A DNA stretch of 64,000 nt from Pararge aegeria. Lineage: Eukaryota > Arthropoda > Insecta > Lepidoptera > Nymphalidae. The position numbers and the translations under genes are program-made. This document shows positions 32,511 to 44,440 of this stretch, piece after piece. The notes under the pieces are model-generated. The model was not told the origin of the DNA, searched no databases, and saw only the letters and a program-made list of their open reading frames with translations. The first letter of the stretch is position 1, and each line of letters begins with the position of its first letter. The DNA lies in contig NC_053184.1 in assembly GCF_905163445.1 (NCBI RefSeq), forward strand, positions 16,554,001 to 16,618,000. The letters run 5' to 3'.

Positions 32511-33714
32511 TTTTATTAAAAAATAAATTGATGTAACACGATCTCGTACTTGCGGTAACTAGGTGCAGTTAAATGCCATTGTCCTAGTGATCTCTATGCG
32601 CTATTTCAATCGAGGAAGTGCAATGCAATTTGTCTCGCTGATAACCAAGCTGTCACTTTCAGTCTTTAGCTCGGAAATTCTCCGACTTATTTTGCGTTTA
32701 CAGCGTTAAGGAGCGATTCAGTTACGTTTTGTGTTAAAATGGTTTGCCTCGTTTACTGTGTTAAGCATTTCCAATTAAGCTCGGCCTTGGATGTTCAGCT
32801 TATTTTGTACCGTTGCTTGTTCAGTTGTTCCGTATTATATTTATTTCCATGCTTAATGTTTGCCTTGGGTTTCGGATTAATGGCTATAGTTTGAAGTCCA
32901 AGGTGCTAGAGCAGAGTGATCTTAGGTCGGTAGAGTAGGTCTTAGATGCTCTGAAACCCTCACTTCCATAAGACGTGACGCTTGTGTCCATGAGATACCG
33001 AAATTTTATACTTTACACTTTGTTGCTACTTGGCATTGTTAGTGGGCTACAGCAATCATTATCGCAAGTTAGAGATATTAAGCGGGACTGAAAACTCAAC
33101 GTGACTTCAAGTTGTGAGTTTGACACAGCTATTTTTTATTTTATTTTATAACTACGGCCAACCTGAGAATTCTTAGAAACTCACCGTCTATAAACAGAAC
33201 ACCAACGATCACGTCAAAGTTTCAAAATGATATAAACATCTATTTTTGGAGAGTAAAGTATCGTCCTAAGTACAAAGACCTCAAGTTAGAGATTTTAAGT
33301 TAAGTACGTTCAACTTGCAGGGCGGCCGCAAATATGGTGACACCAAAACAACAATTAATTAGAAAAGGATTTTAATTATGCCAATTTATAAAATACTAAG
33401 TTTGAAATTTAATTAGTAAACTCAGGATTTAGTTTGGAGAATGTAGACGCTGTTTGAGACTTGCTTTTATTAATTACACTTGGTATGGAAAACCAATTAG
33501 TCTAGATTACATTCGACCCAGAGCACACTGTGTAAAAAGCCATATTATGCTTTGGGTGATTAAATTTAACGAATATTCTATGCAATGAAAAAAAAAAACC
33601 CTATATAAACATGTAATAAAAAGTCACAAAATATCACTAAAAAGTTACCTCTAAAAAGTGCCATGGTCATCTTCATTGGCCGTATAGTTTCTCCGTGGGA
33701 GATGGAGACAGCTA
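32511..33714. other. No feature recognised
   Basis: No supported ORF or repeat. Composition is a little less AT-rich around 32590-32900. Confidence 0.45.
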
Positions 33715-33955
33715 AAGTCAGATAGTATCGCTACGTGATCGAATGTAGATTCGTAGAAGAACTAGAGTTACCAACGTAGCTAAACTAGTCGCGAAGCTGA
33801 AGTGGCAATAAATGGGGTACATGGCTAGGAGAACCGTCACTGGGAGCCATGAGGTCGTAAGCAGCCCAGGACCAGGGAATTTGAAACTCCCTACAAAGGA
33901 CCTATGTGCAGCAGCGAACGTCAGTCAGTTGAAGTGATAATGATGATGATATATG
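33715..33955 (+). mobile_element. RTE-type LINE 3' end with TGA/ATG tail
   Basis: Decayed coding sequence (about 'VAKLKWQ.MGYMARRT') corresponds to the KWQWAGHIAR region of RTE proteins. It ends in GATAATGATGATGATATATG. Confidence 0.55.
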
Positions 33956-33998
33956 ACCCACTACTAGCGCTGGCGTTCTTACCTCTCACCACCTCTCA

Positions 33999-34117
<119 letters not shown>

Positions 34118-34361
34118 ACTCTGGTTGAGAAACAAGCTATTAGATTAATCATTTTTTGCTTCGTTACAAGTTTATACCCTTGACTGCAATCTGAGTTGAG
34201 TGACCTACGAGTAGGAATAACTAGGTTGATGGTCGTCGCTAAGCAAGAGCTTCTCAAAAATCTACCCGAAATTAATGAAATTTTGTTTGGAAGGTTATAC
34301 GAATTGCTAATAAAAGGGTGCTATAGGCGCACGTGTTATTTGCAGTAGTAGTAGAGATTTT

Positions 34362-34625
34362 TGTAGCAGAGCTCGTCCGGGGAATTCCTACCGTAATGCT
34401 GATTTCTGCCGCCAAGCAGTATTGTAGCAATGCCTGTCTTCCGGTCTAAAGGGCTTAGTTGCCGGTGTAATTATAGGCATAAAAGGTTAATGGACACAGA
34501 GCAGCACGTCGCAAGACGTGTTCCTTGTATGCCCTGCGAGGTGTTGCTGTATTTATAGGCAGTAGTTTTCCACTAACCATCAGATGACCCATCTGATGGT
34601 AAGTCTTAATCCTTTAATTATTACT
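34362..34625 (+). mobile_element. Interspersed repeat family F (LINE 3'-end type), copy 1
   Basis: This shares 'aagcagtattgtagcaatgc', 'ttgccggtgtaattatagg' and 'aggcagtagttttccactaa' with 51966-52120 in the same orientation. It ends near a self-complementary 'atcagatgacccatctgat'. Confidence 0.55.
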
Positions 34626-35084
34626 ATTAAAAATCAAAATACTATAAAATATAAAAATTAAGAATGACTTAAAATCTATTCCTAACAAGTAAACGGGATC
34701 GAAGTGGCCGAAAAAGTTAGTTCAAAATAACAGTAAAGCTAGAAATAGTTCTTTTGCGTTCACTAACACATTAACGTGATTTTACGTGATAAATCATAAT
34801 TACGGAGCTCATTCGGATAGTGAGATCATGCAGAGGAACTTTTATCTACCTTAATAATTGTACAAAAACTTGACTCAGTTCTGTTTAGGTTTTGAGTAAA
34901 ACTTTTCGTTTGCACTACTACTAAAAGTATGAATATCTTTCTTAACTATAGAAGTATTATTTTTTGTTCCCTAGCTACATTGTTTCCCGTATGTCGTTCT
35001 TCGAATCAAGAGAAGGCAAATAAACTAGTAATAGGCTGATAAAATGCATAATATTAAATTCTTTAAAAAATGAGCACACTCTAC

Positions 35085-35515
35085 AAAATATAGACCGATT
35101 TACAACGTGTAAAAAAATTACGAAATAATATTAAAGGATGCATAAGTATATTTCATAAGAAATCATCCTGTAAAAATATTAAATCAATAGAAGCATATTT
35201 ATTTTTACATATGAACGAATTCCAAAAATACTACGTGTTTACTTTTGACAACCCTATTGAAGATAGGAAGATTGACAAGCGCATAGTAACTATGCTATTC
35301 GACCCGTACCTAATAAAGTGATAGGAGTCACATGATTTTTATTTTGCATGTGATGTTAGGTTAGGGCATATCTGATTTCTTTCAGTAAAACTATGGCAGT
35401 GGTTTACTTTTAGGTTTTGGGTTTCACAGATAAGTCTTAGAGACAGTACATGATGTACTACTAAAGGCTGTGAAGTATTATTTCGGTTTGCATTTACACA
35501 TTGGAGGGCTTATTT
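35085..35515 (+). repeat. Interspersed repeat family A, copy 2 (most complete)
   Basis: This matches 451-770, 48285-48620 and 63085-63465 (reverse). The 5' part ('ttacgaaataatattaaagg') is shared with the 48 kb copy and, in reverse, the 63 kb copy. About 430 nt, no terminal inverted repeats seen, no ORF. Confidence 0.7.
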
Positions 35516-35674
35516 TCTAGTAATTCTAAAACGCTCTTTGAATGATAACTTTTAATATTATTAACTACCTGAACAATTATGATACCTATAAAATTTAGTT
35601 AATTATATAAAATACGCTTAACTTTTACAAAAAAAAAACCTAAAGTTAAAAGTTTCTTCGTTATTAAATAAATG

Positions 35675-35770
35675 AGCCCGCATGACGTCACACTGTAATC
35701 CGCCCCTTTCACGCAGCCAGCCATGGCAGTCGAGATCAAAAGGCTATTTTTAATTAAGGCACTTTCCAGA
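35675..35770. promoter_or_regulatory. Candidate regulatory island with a palindromic CRE
   Basis: TGACGTCA (35683-35690) is a perfect CRE/ATF site, followed by CCGCCCC (35701 region) and CAGCCAGCCATGGC. The stretch is locally GC-rich in AT-rich DNA and matches no repeat in the window. No transcript can be attached to it. Confidence 0.3.
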
Positions 35771-36840
35771 ATTGCGCGATGCTATTTTATACAAAGCAGT
35801 TTTACTTTCCATTGTAAATTAATTTCAGCTCCACCAAAACAACACTTTGAATTCGTTAGTTGCTTGAGTATTTTATAATAACAATATTAGTCTTGAGTTC
35901 AGTTAGAGTTTACGGAATTCTAGCATACATTATTAAAAGGTACTATTATTAAGTAAATTTTGACGACCTGCGTGTTATGCCAGACCATAAGCAGGGAGAA
36001 TTTAGGAATAATAATTATTTTTGATTTGTTTGGAGGACTTTTTGGCTATAGATTGCTACCACACAGCTGACAAAGACTTACTACCAACTATTTAGTACGA
36101 TGTACGATACCGCGTAGAAATTGATTATAGAAAAGAAAAACAATGATTGATGATTGATATAGATGATAGATGCTTCCTTCATAGTTTTCAAAATAATTAC
36201 CTAGCTAAGCATGCATGAACAAATGATGACGCAATCTATAGGGTCAAAAGCTTTTAGCTACAATGCTAACCCATATAAAAAGTGGCACTAACACCGAAGG
36301 TGTAAGCAACATTATTATGACCCTTTGACCCATAATATTGAATTACTTAAGATTGTTAAGGTCCCACCTAGCCATTCTATATCCACCAATTAAGTAAAGA
36401 TAAAAACAATATCTTTCATAAATAGTTTTATTGATTTTAACTGGTATAGTACATGATTGAAACGCAGTAGCGTGCATACAGGGTATGCACAGGGCTGGCT
36501 CTAAGTGGGATGATAATATCAAATGAAATAAATCTCCAGTACTAGTTATAAAAAAACTAAAGGATTGGCATTGTAAGAGTTATGAAAAGCCTACCCTTCA
36601 GTTTTTTTTAACTCGCATTGGAGATTTTCTTCATTTTATATCATCTGTATACCATGTTACCCTCTATGTACGCCACTGTTGAAACGTATAACAATGTCAG
36701 GTTCGATAATGAGTCGGGCCAAGGAGTGTGAGCTACTCGGTTTGAATGAATTATTTCTGTGAATGGAGTTGTCTGGACCATTAAAGAGTATCTTGAATAG
36801 GGAACCAACGCTAGTACTTTCAAGAGCATGTTAATATTAA
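35771..36840. other. No gene recognised; a decayed SINE3 piece
   Basis: 36028-36130 resembles a degraded SINE3 body ('gattgctaccacacagctga' ... 'accgcgtagaaattgat'). The remainder shows nothing. Confidence 0.35.
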
Positions 36841-36844
36841 TAAT

Positions 36845-37060
36845 AATCATTTATTTCATCTAGCCCCAAAGCCAGCGTAGCTTGTGTTAAGCTTATGCTT
36901 TTTATGAATATAATACACAATAAAAGATATACAGATAAACACCCGGACTCTGAAAAACATTCACGTTCATCACACAAACATTCTCCAGTTGTGGGAGTCA
37001 AACCCACGGCCTTGGACTCAGAAAGCAGGGTCGCTGCCGACGGCGCCAATCGGCTGTCAA
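36845..37060 (-). mobile_element. SINE1, 3' end truncated
   Basis: Reverse-strand head (GGCGCCGTCGGCAGCGACCC) and B-box region (GTGGGTTTGACTCCCACAAC) are present, and the 3' terminal 'tgtgtgtattgtcgtag' is missing. Confidence 0.75.
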
Positions 37061-37732
37061 CACTAAAAAATAAATAACAATAAACAATGTCACAGTATAG
37101 GGCAGTCGAATCTGGCAGCAACTACCTTAAGAATGCCGTTGTCGCTGGTACGTAAACGCTGTAAGAGAGAGGCTGCTTTGTTAAACGTTCCCAATTATTA
37201 TTATCGCCGCCCCAGAGAAGAGATCCATCATTTAATCAGAAAATCTCTATCATATAAAGGAAGAGGCCATTGTCCTGTAATATGAGATTATATGCTGAGC
37301 ATAGTGATGGTGGTGTTTAATGTAAACTTCTTTAGCCGTTGTGCAATGTGTACTATGTAGTTAACTTTTTGCTCACAACGTTTTCATAAACAAAAAAAAA
37401 ATACCAAAAAAGTGTAACTCAAAAGCAAAAAATAAATATTTTCTACGACATCTTTGAGCTGGTGCAAAGTAAAATGTAAAAATAACTAGGTACTTTTCTT
37501 GCTACTATATTAAAGCGAACGGTATACAAAGTATATACTTAGTAACTTTTACTTATGTAAAGAATTGAGAAACTCTTTCTATGAAGTCGGAGTCGGAGTT
37601 TTATGCAGTCAGTATTTTAAAAATATTAAAGCTATCTCTCTCACACTTTGCAACAAAAGCACACCCTTAATTCTCAATATAACACTTATAGCTCTGAATG
37701 TACACAAAATAATACCCCGAAATGTAGTCAAA
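37061..37732. other. No feature recognised
   Basis: AT-rich sequence with no supported ORF or repeat. Confidence 0.45.
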
Positions 37733-37920
37733 GCGTCCAATTTCCAGATTTGTTATAGAAAACAATAAAACCCGTCTTAGCTATAAAATTTATTGCCCTC
37801 GAGATTCTCCGTGAAATAGCTTGTATTGCATATCGCGTTTATCATGTTTATCGCTATAGTACATTTTATTTTACGTCCCCACACACAATACAGCTGTCAA
37901 GTTCTTGATTACACACATGT
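37733..37920 (+). repeat. Interspersed repeat family D, copy 2
   Basis: Homologous to 31139-31335 with about 80% identity by eye and a few short indels. Confidence 0.6.
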
Positions 37921-38084
37921 GTCATATAAAATGCATCGCATTCAGAAATATATTTAACACGGCGAATATTAGAGCCAATCCTCACACTATACATTCTTTT
38001 AGTGTAGACATTCCACAAACTAGCTGTTGCATAAATTCTGTCTGTCATTCTTGTGATACGTTTAACATTGAGTTTAGGTAACTT

Positions 38085-38480
38085 TTTTGACGTAACAACG
38101 TCTTATAATTCGATGGAGCTGGCTGCACGCACGAAAATCATTACGTATGCGGCGTTACCTCGCTCTGAGGCGTTCCATTCAAGGCTTGAAGTGCAAGCGA
38201 AAGCGCGGAACGAGCGACAAAGGGGCACAGTCGGCTTCCGCGTTCGACATCTGTCTCTCTCCTACTTGAGTGAGCGATGCGTCCGCGTGCACAGCTTCTA
38301 TACAATAATACATTTACATGTTTTCGGCAAGGATGAAGTGCAGTGAAAAGTGAATGTGGTGTCGATTGTTTATAGCAACGATAATATCTATCAAATAAAT
38401 AAAATTAAAATTTTCTTTTGAAAAATGCAACCATTCCATCAGTATTTTCTTACGACGTTGTCACGTTCAACTATCGTCAG
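38085..38480 (+). promoter_or_regulatory. Candidate promoter and first exon
   Basis: 38110-38300 is markedly less AT-rich than its flanks and matches no repeat in the window. After it come 'gaagtgcagtgaaaagtgaa' (initiator-like, near 38340), an ATG at 38425 and a donor-like TCA|GTAAGC at 38479/38480. The putative coding piece would be only 18 codons (MQPFHQYFLTTLSRSTIV). No downstream exon can be identified, so this is a suggestion. Confidence 0.25.
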
Positions 38481-38629
38481 TAAGCCGACTTTACAGACAA
38501 CTAATTTTTTTTGCAGAAGACTCACCTGTGTGAAAATCCACCGCCTATTAACAAAGCAACACTTCACTGGGCATGCACGTACCACCAATAGAGTGCCGCT
38601 CTGTGTCCATCAAACTCAGGCGTAGGTTT

Positions 38630-40550
38630 TAAGCCATATATGCCTGTAATAACACCGGTAACCCATGGACTGGTGCACTGCAATGCTGCTTGACGTTGAA
38701 ATAAGCATGACGGTAGTATTTTTCCAGACGAGCTCGGTCATTAAAAGCTACTAAACTTCATGGTTTCGATAGGCAAATAAATCGTCGATCGCCGATCGCT
38801 AATTTACTTGAAGTGTAGTGTGTGCTTTAGCCCTTAAAGAAGTGACTGCCGAAATTTCGGTATATTAACTTTTATAAACCCACGGTAGCTTTTTAACTGT
38901 TTATGACAGCTTGTAAAAGCTGGCAAACTTTTGAGTTTTGTTTGTTTAAAAATGTGTGACTGTATTTTCAAAAGAAACCAAATGTTACGTTGACTACTTC
39001 ACAACCAACAGTATTAGTATTTCCAACTAATTACATTTAACTTCAATATAAAATACAATTCTAGAAAGGGATATGTAAATTTGAAAAAAAAAAAAATTGT
39101 CGATTTCCTATGGGCGGTTTCACGTTCGAATGAAATCTTTCATATCTGTTCTGGCCATAAACGATTTGAATTACCAAAACTAGGTGGCGTGGGTTTAGAT
39201 TTTTAATAGTTAAATTCAATCTAAAACCGCACCACCGGGCGATTACAAATTCCGTTATCGGTTTCTGCCATAACCCTAACATTAGCTTGCCACCATCTTA
39301 GACTGATCTATCACTATCGACCATTGCAGTCCAGAGCTAACTTGTAGTGTACAATTTTTTTTTAAAGAAAGTTTCGCTTTCCACGTAACATTTTTGATCT
39401 GAAGTAATTATATATAACAACAAATTTTTATAATACAAGTTATGGTTTAGGTGCTGACAAAATAATAATAATCATTGCAAAATTACTTTGTTTAACTTGA
39501 AAAGTTCAAATGGCTCGGCGGTTATTTGTTTCAAAAAAACACTATTTTAAATCCCATTTAAATAAAAAATACTGTGCCTGATCCTGCAAGTTAAATAACA
39601 TGTAACCGGTGTTGGTGTTGATTTATTTTGGCAATAAGTGTCATGTTAAGCTACACCATTATCGGCGTGGGTCGACAAGCAATCTACTATGCTACTAGTG
39701 TGGTCCAAATAAGAAGCGGTTACGAATAGGAAATTAAAATAGTTCCCAAAAGTTTGTTTTACATACCAATTTTGGTGATCAATTGAAACTTATATTATGT
39801 ATTTTAATGCAAAATTATACGTAGAGTTTCACAAAATATATTAAGGCCTGTTTATATTATTTTTATTTGTAGTGATTGCCATAAAAAAACAAAAGGAATA
39901 AAAAATGTAACAAACAATGTCAAAGGTATCTGTCAAGGACGAGGTGTCCTCATTCCTTCATTTTGAAAAGCGTAAGCGTAATTTATGTAATATTAAATAT
40001 TTGAAAAGTAAGTTAAGCTATAAACCTTTCAGAAATCCTTATCTAAATCCATAGATACATACTCGTACGTTCAATTTATAATGGATGGTTTTACACTGAC
40101 ATTAGTATACAGGCTATACTTATTTAATTCAAATAAGTGCGAAACTAAGCTACTGCGTCTATAATATTTAAAGATAGAACTAATATAATGGTTATTAATT
40201 AGAAATCGCTAATCGTGTCCCTTGCACCATAGCCCCAAGGGAAGACGGGGGAAACAATGTTTATAGCGTTTATTAAACAAGCAGCGGTGATTGACGTCGC
40301 TTAATAAACGGCAAAAATTGTCTTGCTTCTGAATGTTGTTTTTGTTTACGAGTTACCACAGCAATGCGTCCACTTTTTTCTTTTAACTTTTTTCATTAGT
40401 AAATTTTAACTTGACGGCTACGATGCGATGCCGATGTTTCTTTATATAAAAGAGATGAGGAAAATCGGGGCATTTTATTTCTTAATTGTCTATAACGAAA
40501 ACATTACCAAAATCTTATTAAAAGCGACCTCATAAAAAGTTTTACCATTT
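38630..40550. other. No feature recognised
   Basis: AT-rich. A 10-bp inverted repeat ('cgtttattaa'/'ttaataaacg') lies near 40268-40312. No supported ORF; the minus-strand ORF at 39061-39282 has no known motif. Confidence 0.45.
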
Positions 40551-40556
40551 TTGGTA

Positions 40557-40748
40557 CTTTTTTATTATGATAGGCCAGCGCTTGACGACAATCATGCCTG
40601 TTAGAAAGCCATGATGAAGTCTAGGTTGGAGACCGCTTGCCTTCACTCTTGCCTTGAAGGTACTCAAGTTATACGTGGCATGGCAGGAAACGCAGATGCC
40701 GGGAGGGCGGTCCACATCCTAGCAGTATGTAACAGAAACGTGAAAAAA
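40557..40748 (-). mobile_element. LINE B 3' end, truncated copy
   Basis: On the minus strand it matches 21131-21316: 'tgtttcctgcca' region, 'gtaccttcaaggc', 'ctccaacctaga', 'ggcatgattgtcgtcaa'. It lacks a clear poly-A tail. It abuts the mariner remnant at 40750. Confidence 0.75.
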
Positions 40749-40749
40749 A

Positions 40750-41905
40750 AAGCTGGATATTTGGGTACCTCACGAGCTCACTGAACGAAAACTTAAGGAA
40801 GAAACCTAATGAACCGTGTACTCATTTGTGATTCTGTACGACGTAATGAAACCAAACCATTTTCGAAGAAGCTTGGAACTGGTGATGAGAAGTGAGAAGT
40901 CGATCATGTAGGACAAGAACGTGCGAAAAAGGTTGTGGTCAAAGGCCGGTCAGGCTTCACAGACTGTGGCGAAACCCGGGTTAACTCGCAACAAGGTGAT
41001 GCTGTGTGTGTGGGATTAGAAAGGCATTATTCATTATGAAATGTTACCACCAGGCAGGACCATCGATTCTGAACTCTACTGCGAACAACTGATGAGATTA
41101 AAGCAAGAAGTTGAGAGAAAGCGGCCGGAATTAATCAACATCGTGTGGTTTTTCATCATGATAACGCTAGACCTCACACATCTGTAGCCACTCAGCAAAA
41201 ATAAAGAGAGTTTGTCTGGGAGGTGTTAATGCATCCGCCTTATAGTCCTGATCTTGCACCTTCAGATTTTCACCTGTTTCCACCTCTTCAGAAGTGTCAG
41301 GTTAACATCACGAGAGGCCTGCCAAAACTACTTGTCGCGGTTTTTTGATCAGAAGCCCCAAAATTTCTATAGCAATGGGACTATGTCCCTAACTACAAGA
41401 TGGCAGAAAGTTATCGAACAAAATGGTACGTACATACTCTAGTTAAAAGTAAATAAACTATATTAACAAATGTTTTGAATGTTATTATTATTAAACTCTT
41501 TATTTGTATACCACAACATTTAAAATATAACAAAAACAGAAACATCGAAAGAAGTAGTAATACAAAAGGCGGCCTTATCGCTTAATAGCGATCTCTGCCA
41601 GGCAACCTTAGAATTAGGAAAAAAAAAGAAGATGAGAATAGACTGCTGGTGGTACAAATATTAAAATACATACATGCAAATAACTACATGCTAATACATA
41701 AACTAGTGTGCACAAATAGATAAAAAGTAACTAATATAATAAATAAATAAATATAAAAATAAACTAATATATATAATAACAACATTTACATAATTAAATA
41801 CTTTAACATACAATAAATGAGTAAGTACATATATACATACTATTAAAAGTCGTTAACAATATAATGTTCTTAAAAAATGCGGTGAAACTCTTTCCGTAAC
41901 CTAAT
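40750..41905 (+). pseudogene. Mariner transposase remnant, interrupted
   Basis: Cut-and-paste DDD-type transposase of Tc1/mariner elements, now broken. Conceptual pieces visible over several frames: WVPHELTERKL (about 40765), the first catalytic region around TGDEK (40880), MLPPGRTIDSELYCEQLMRL (41040-41100), HHDNARPHTS (second catalytic region, about 41155), MHPPYSPDLAPSDFHLF (third, about 41230) and WQKVIEQNGTYIL at the C-terminus (41443). Frameshifts and stops are frequent. The N-terminal DNA-binding part is missing, with LINE B sequence at that edge. The 3' terminal sequence resumes at about 41869 after a LINE insertion. Confidence 0.8.
41480..41868 (-). mobile_element. CR1-like LINE 3' end inserted in mariner
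   Basis: 'aaaggcggccttatcgctta' 'atagcgatctctgccaggca' identifies the LINE 3' UTR in reverse, and the rest aligns with 55660-56045. It separates the mariner stop region (to about 41478) from the mariner end ('ttaaaaaatgcggtgaaact'). A short AATGTT occurs on both sides and may be the target duplication. Confidence 0.65.
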
Positions 41906-42575
41906 GTATAAATAAAAAGTTATTATTTGAAATGATTTTAGTCAGGTATATGTCAATGTTATGATTTTCTGTCTGGTACATTGTCAGTCGTTGTAGCGCA
42001 AGTCACTGTAATAATCATAATCCTTACTAATGTTCTTACCTCACTTGGTAGGGAAATAGACATGATAGTGTAATAGTTACTGAATAAATATCTGCATGCT
42101 AAGACTCCAATGAAAATAAATAATAAAATGTTGCTTTTAAGGTCAATTAACTTTGCTCAAATATTTTGAAAAATTTAAATAAATAAAATAGTCTTAGAAG
42201 TACCAAAATTAATTGTAACTTATGTTCATTTGATCAATGTACACAAGTTTATCCCCAAATATTGTACAAGCAATCCAAACATACCTATACTATTATAAAC
42301 GCGATTTTTTTAAACCACGTGGAAATGGTTTCCGCTTGCTTTTACCTGATAAAAAGTCAAACGATAATAAACTGTTAGACAGATATACACACTTATATCT
42401 TTAAAATATTAATATGGAGGGTTGGAACCACAGAATAAAAAAACATACAGAAACCGTACACGACTTTAGATAGATTTCTCAAACAAACAAAAGTTAGTCA
42501 CTTCATACCATTTAGCAGTTGACAGTAATTATTTTACCTCTAATGTTCTAAGCGTACACCATATAATGGAAAAAT
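41906..42575. other. No feature recognised
   Basis: AT-rich sequence; no supported ORF or repeat. Confidence 0.45.
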
Positions 42576-42578
42576 GGG

Positions 42579-42650
42579 AAAAATTTGTGAGCTAGCAATA
42601 CTCCGCGGTTATAAAACCCGCGGAATGTTGCTAGCTAATAAATTTTATGA
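42579..42650. repeat. Imperfect hairpin with GC-rich CCGCGG core
   Basis: GCTAGCAATACTCCGCGG (42591-42608) pairs with 42618-42635 with two differences around a 9-nt loop. The outer flanks ('aaatttgtga' and 'taataaatttt') extend the stem. The size fits a microRNA-like precursor or a tiny MITE. Confidence 0.5.
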
Positions 42651-43724
42651 GATGTGCGCGGGGCGATTGCACTGTTTTTTGACACAATGTACTGCATACA
42701 ATAATGGCTGAATGAGGATTATGAATGTTCTTAATTCAATGGTTAAAACATTCGCAGAATACTGTCGTTTAATATTTTCTCACAAGTTTATTATGTTCAC
42801 ATAGTAAACAGAAATAATGAGGAAACTATTAGCATTTCAATTAAGGAGTTTCTTGAGCCCTAACATTCAGTCTAGGGAGTCAAGACGTACTCCGAGCGCT
42901 TGACGTAAAATCACAAATGTAACTGCGCCTTCTATGCTCAACTTCCCTCTATAAATAAATATTACCTATATCTAAAAATGCAATCACAGTTATAAATACT
43001 CTATTATTTAAAACGAAGTTCCTTATTGCAGTAAGAATAGGGTAACTGGTAAAAATCGTCACGTAATGAAAAATCGTTATGTGTGAGTTGTTCGGTTTCG
43101 TCCAGCGTTTTGGATACTATTGTTAAAGGATGGCCGATATATTAGACATGCTATTGAAATTTCTCTTTTTGTTGGTGGTAAGAAAAGATTACCAAATTCG
43201 TCTTTTGTCCACAATATTTTCATTTCGTTTCAGTAATATATAAGATCTTACAAAAAAAAAACATAACTGCTAAAATAACCCATAAAATTTTAATTATTTT
43301 TGTAATATACTTAAACATCAAAAGCAACAAAAATATTGTTTTTTATATATTCTTTATACGTCTTTCAATAAAAAGGAGATAGTTATAAAAAATTGACAAT
43401 TATTCGTCTACTCTCCTTGCCGGACGACTACGGTATCGATGTACTGCAAACTTAAGAAATATATCCGAAACATAATTATTTATAGAGGCAGTGTATGTGC
43501 TCATTTATAATTTTATATTCAGTGAGATTCGAGATCCCATCGACAGGAAATGGAATAAATTTCATATAAAACGTACATCTGCCTCGAAGAATTTATCAAT
43601 ATATTTTATGTAGATAATAAATTTTCAAATATCGGACACTTTTGTTAATAATTTTTGGGTCAATATCCATTTGATTTTACCGTCACATACATGATAAACA
43701 TTACCCATTAATATCTTGGATAGA
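42651..43724. other. No feature recognised
   Basis: AT-rich sequence; no supported ORF or repeat. Confidence 0.45.
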
Positions 43725-43925
43725 AGCAGGCATTACTTTGCGGAATTCCATGATATATTATGTAAATTAAGCTTAAATTGCTATACTCGACGAAAAGCAG
43801 GAGAATCTGTATGGTGTAATTTATAATTTCTTCGATCCTTATACTCCACACCAAACAAATCTTAGGCAATGTACCCTCTACGCACGTTTCGCCCCGAAAC
43901 CGGAGCATCCTCAGGAGATGTTAAT
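43725..43925 (+). repeat. Interspersed repeat family B, best single copy
   Basis: 'gatagaagcaggcattactt' through 'tgctatactcgacgaaaagc', 'tccacaccaaacaaatctta', 'gtaccctctacgcacgtttc' and 'cggagcatcctcaggagatg'. The same order is seen at 49065-49275 and 63565-63720. Confidence 0.7.
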
Positions 43926-44147
43926 TTTATTATTATGTATATATTATAATTAGCAGCAAGTATAATGTATATGTATTTTATTGAATTTCCTCTCAACAGA
44001 ATTTCACTGACAGAATATCATGTATCATTATGTATCGCAAGTGAATTTGTAGATATACGAGTGGTATTTCTATTTTATTTGGCTGTGTGTGCTGAAAGAT
44101 TTCACTTGATTCGTTTTTAGCGTATGTTGAAACACGATTATTTCGTC

Positions 44148-44440
44148 ATCATCCACGACATTATCAACCTTTTACCAGTTCACTACAGTGCAGTGGTCTC
44201 CTCTCAAAATAAGTGTCGTTTAGACCGTAGTGCACCAGGCTGGCCAAGTGCAGATTGATAGACTTAACACGGCTTTGAGAAGATTGTGTATAACTCTCTA
44301 GCATGCTGGTTTCGTCACGTTTTTCTTCACCGTTAAAGCAAGTGATATATAATTGCCTAAAACGAACCTACTTAACTGAAAAGTTAGTGCGTGACGGATA
44401 TCGAACTCGCATCTCTACGCAAGTAAGGCCGAAGGAATAG
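44148..44440 (-). mobile_element. SINE2, near full length
   Basis: The reverse-strand body (GTTTTCCTTC-like region, TGGTGCACTACGGTC in reverse) and the head region 'gaactcgcatctctacgcaa' are recognisable but diverged. Confidence 0.65.
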
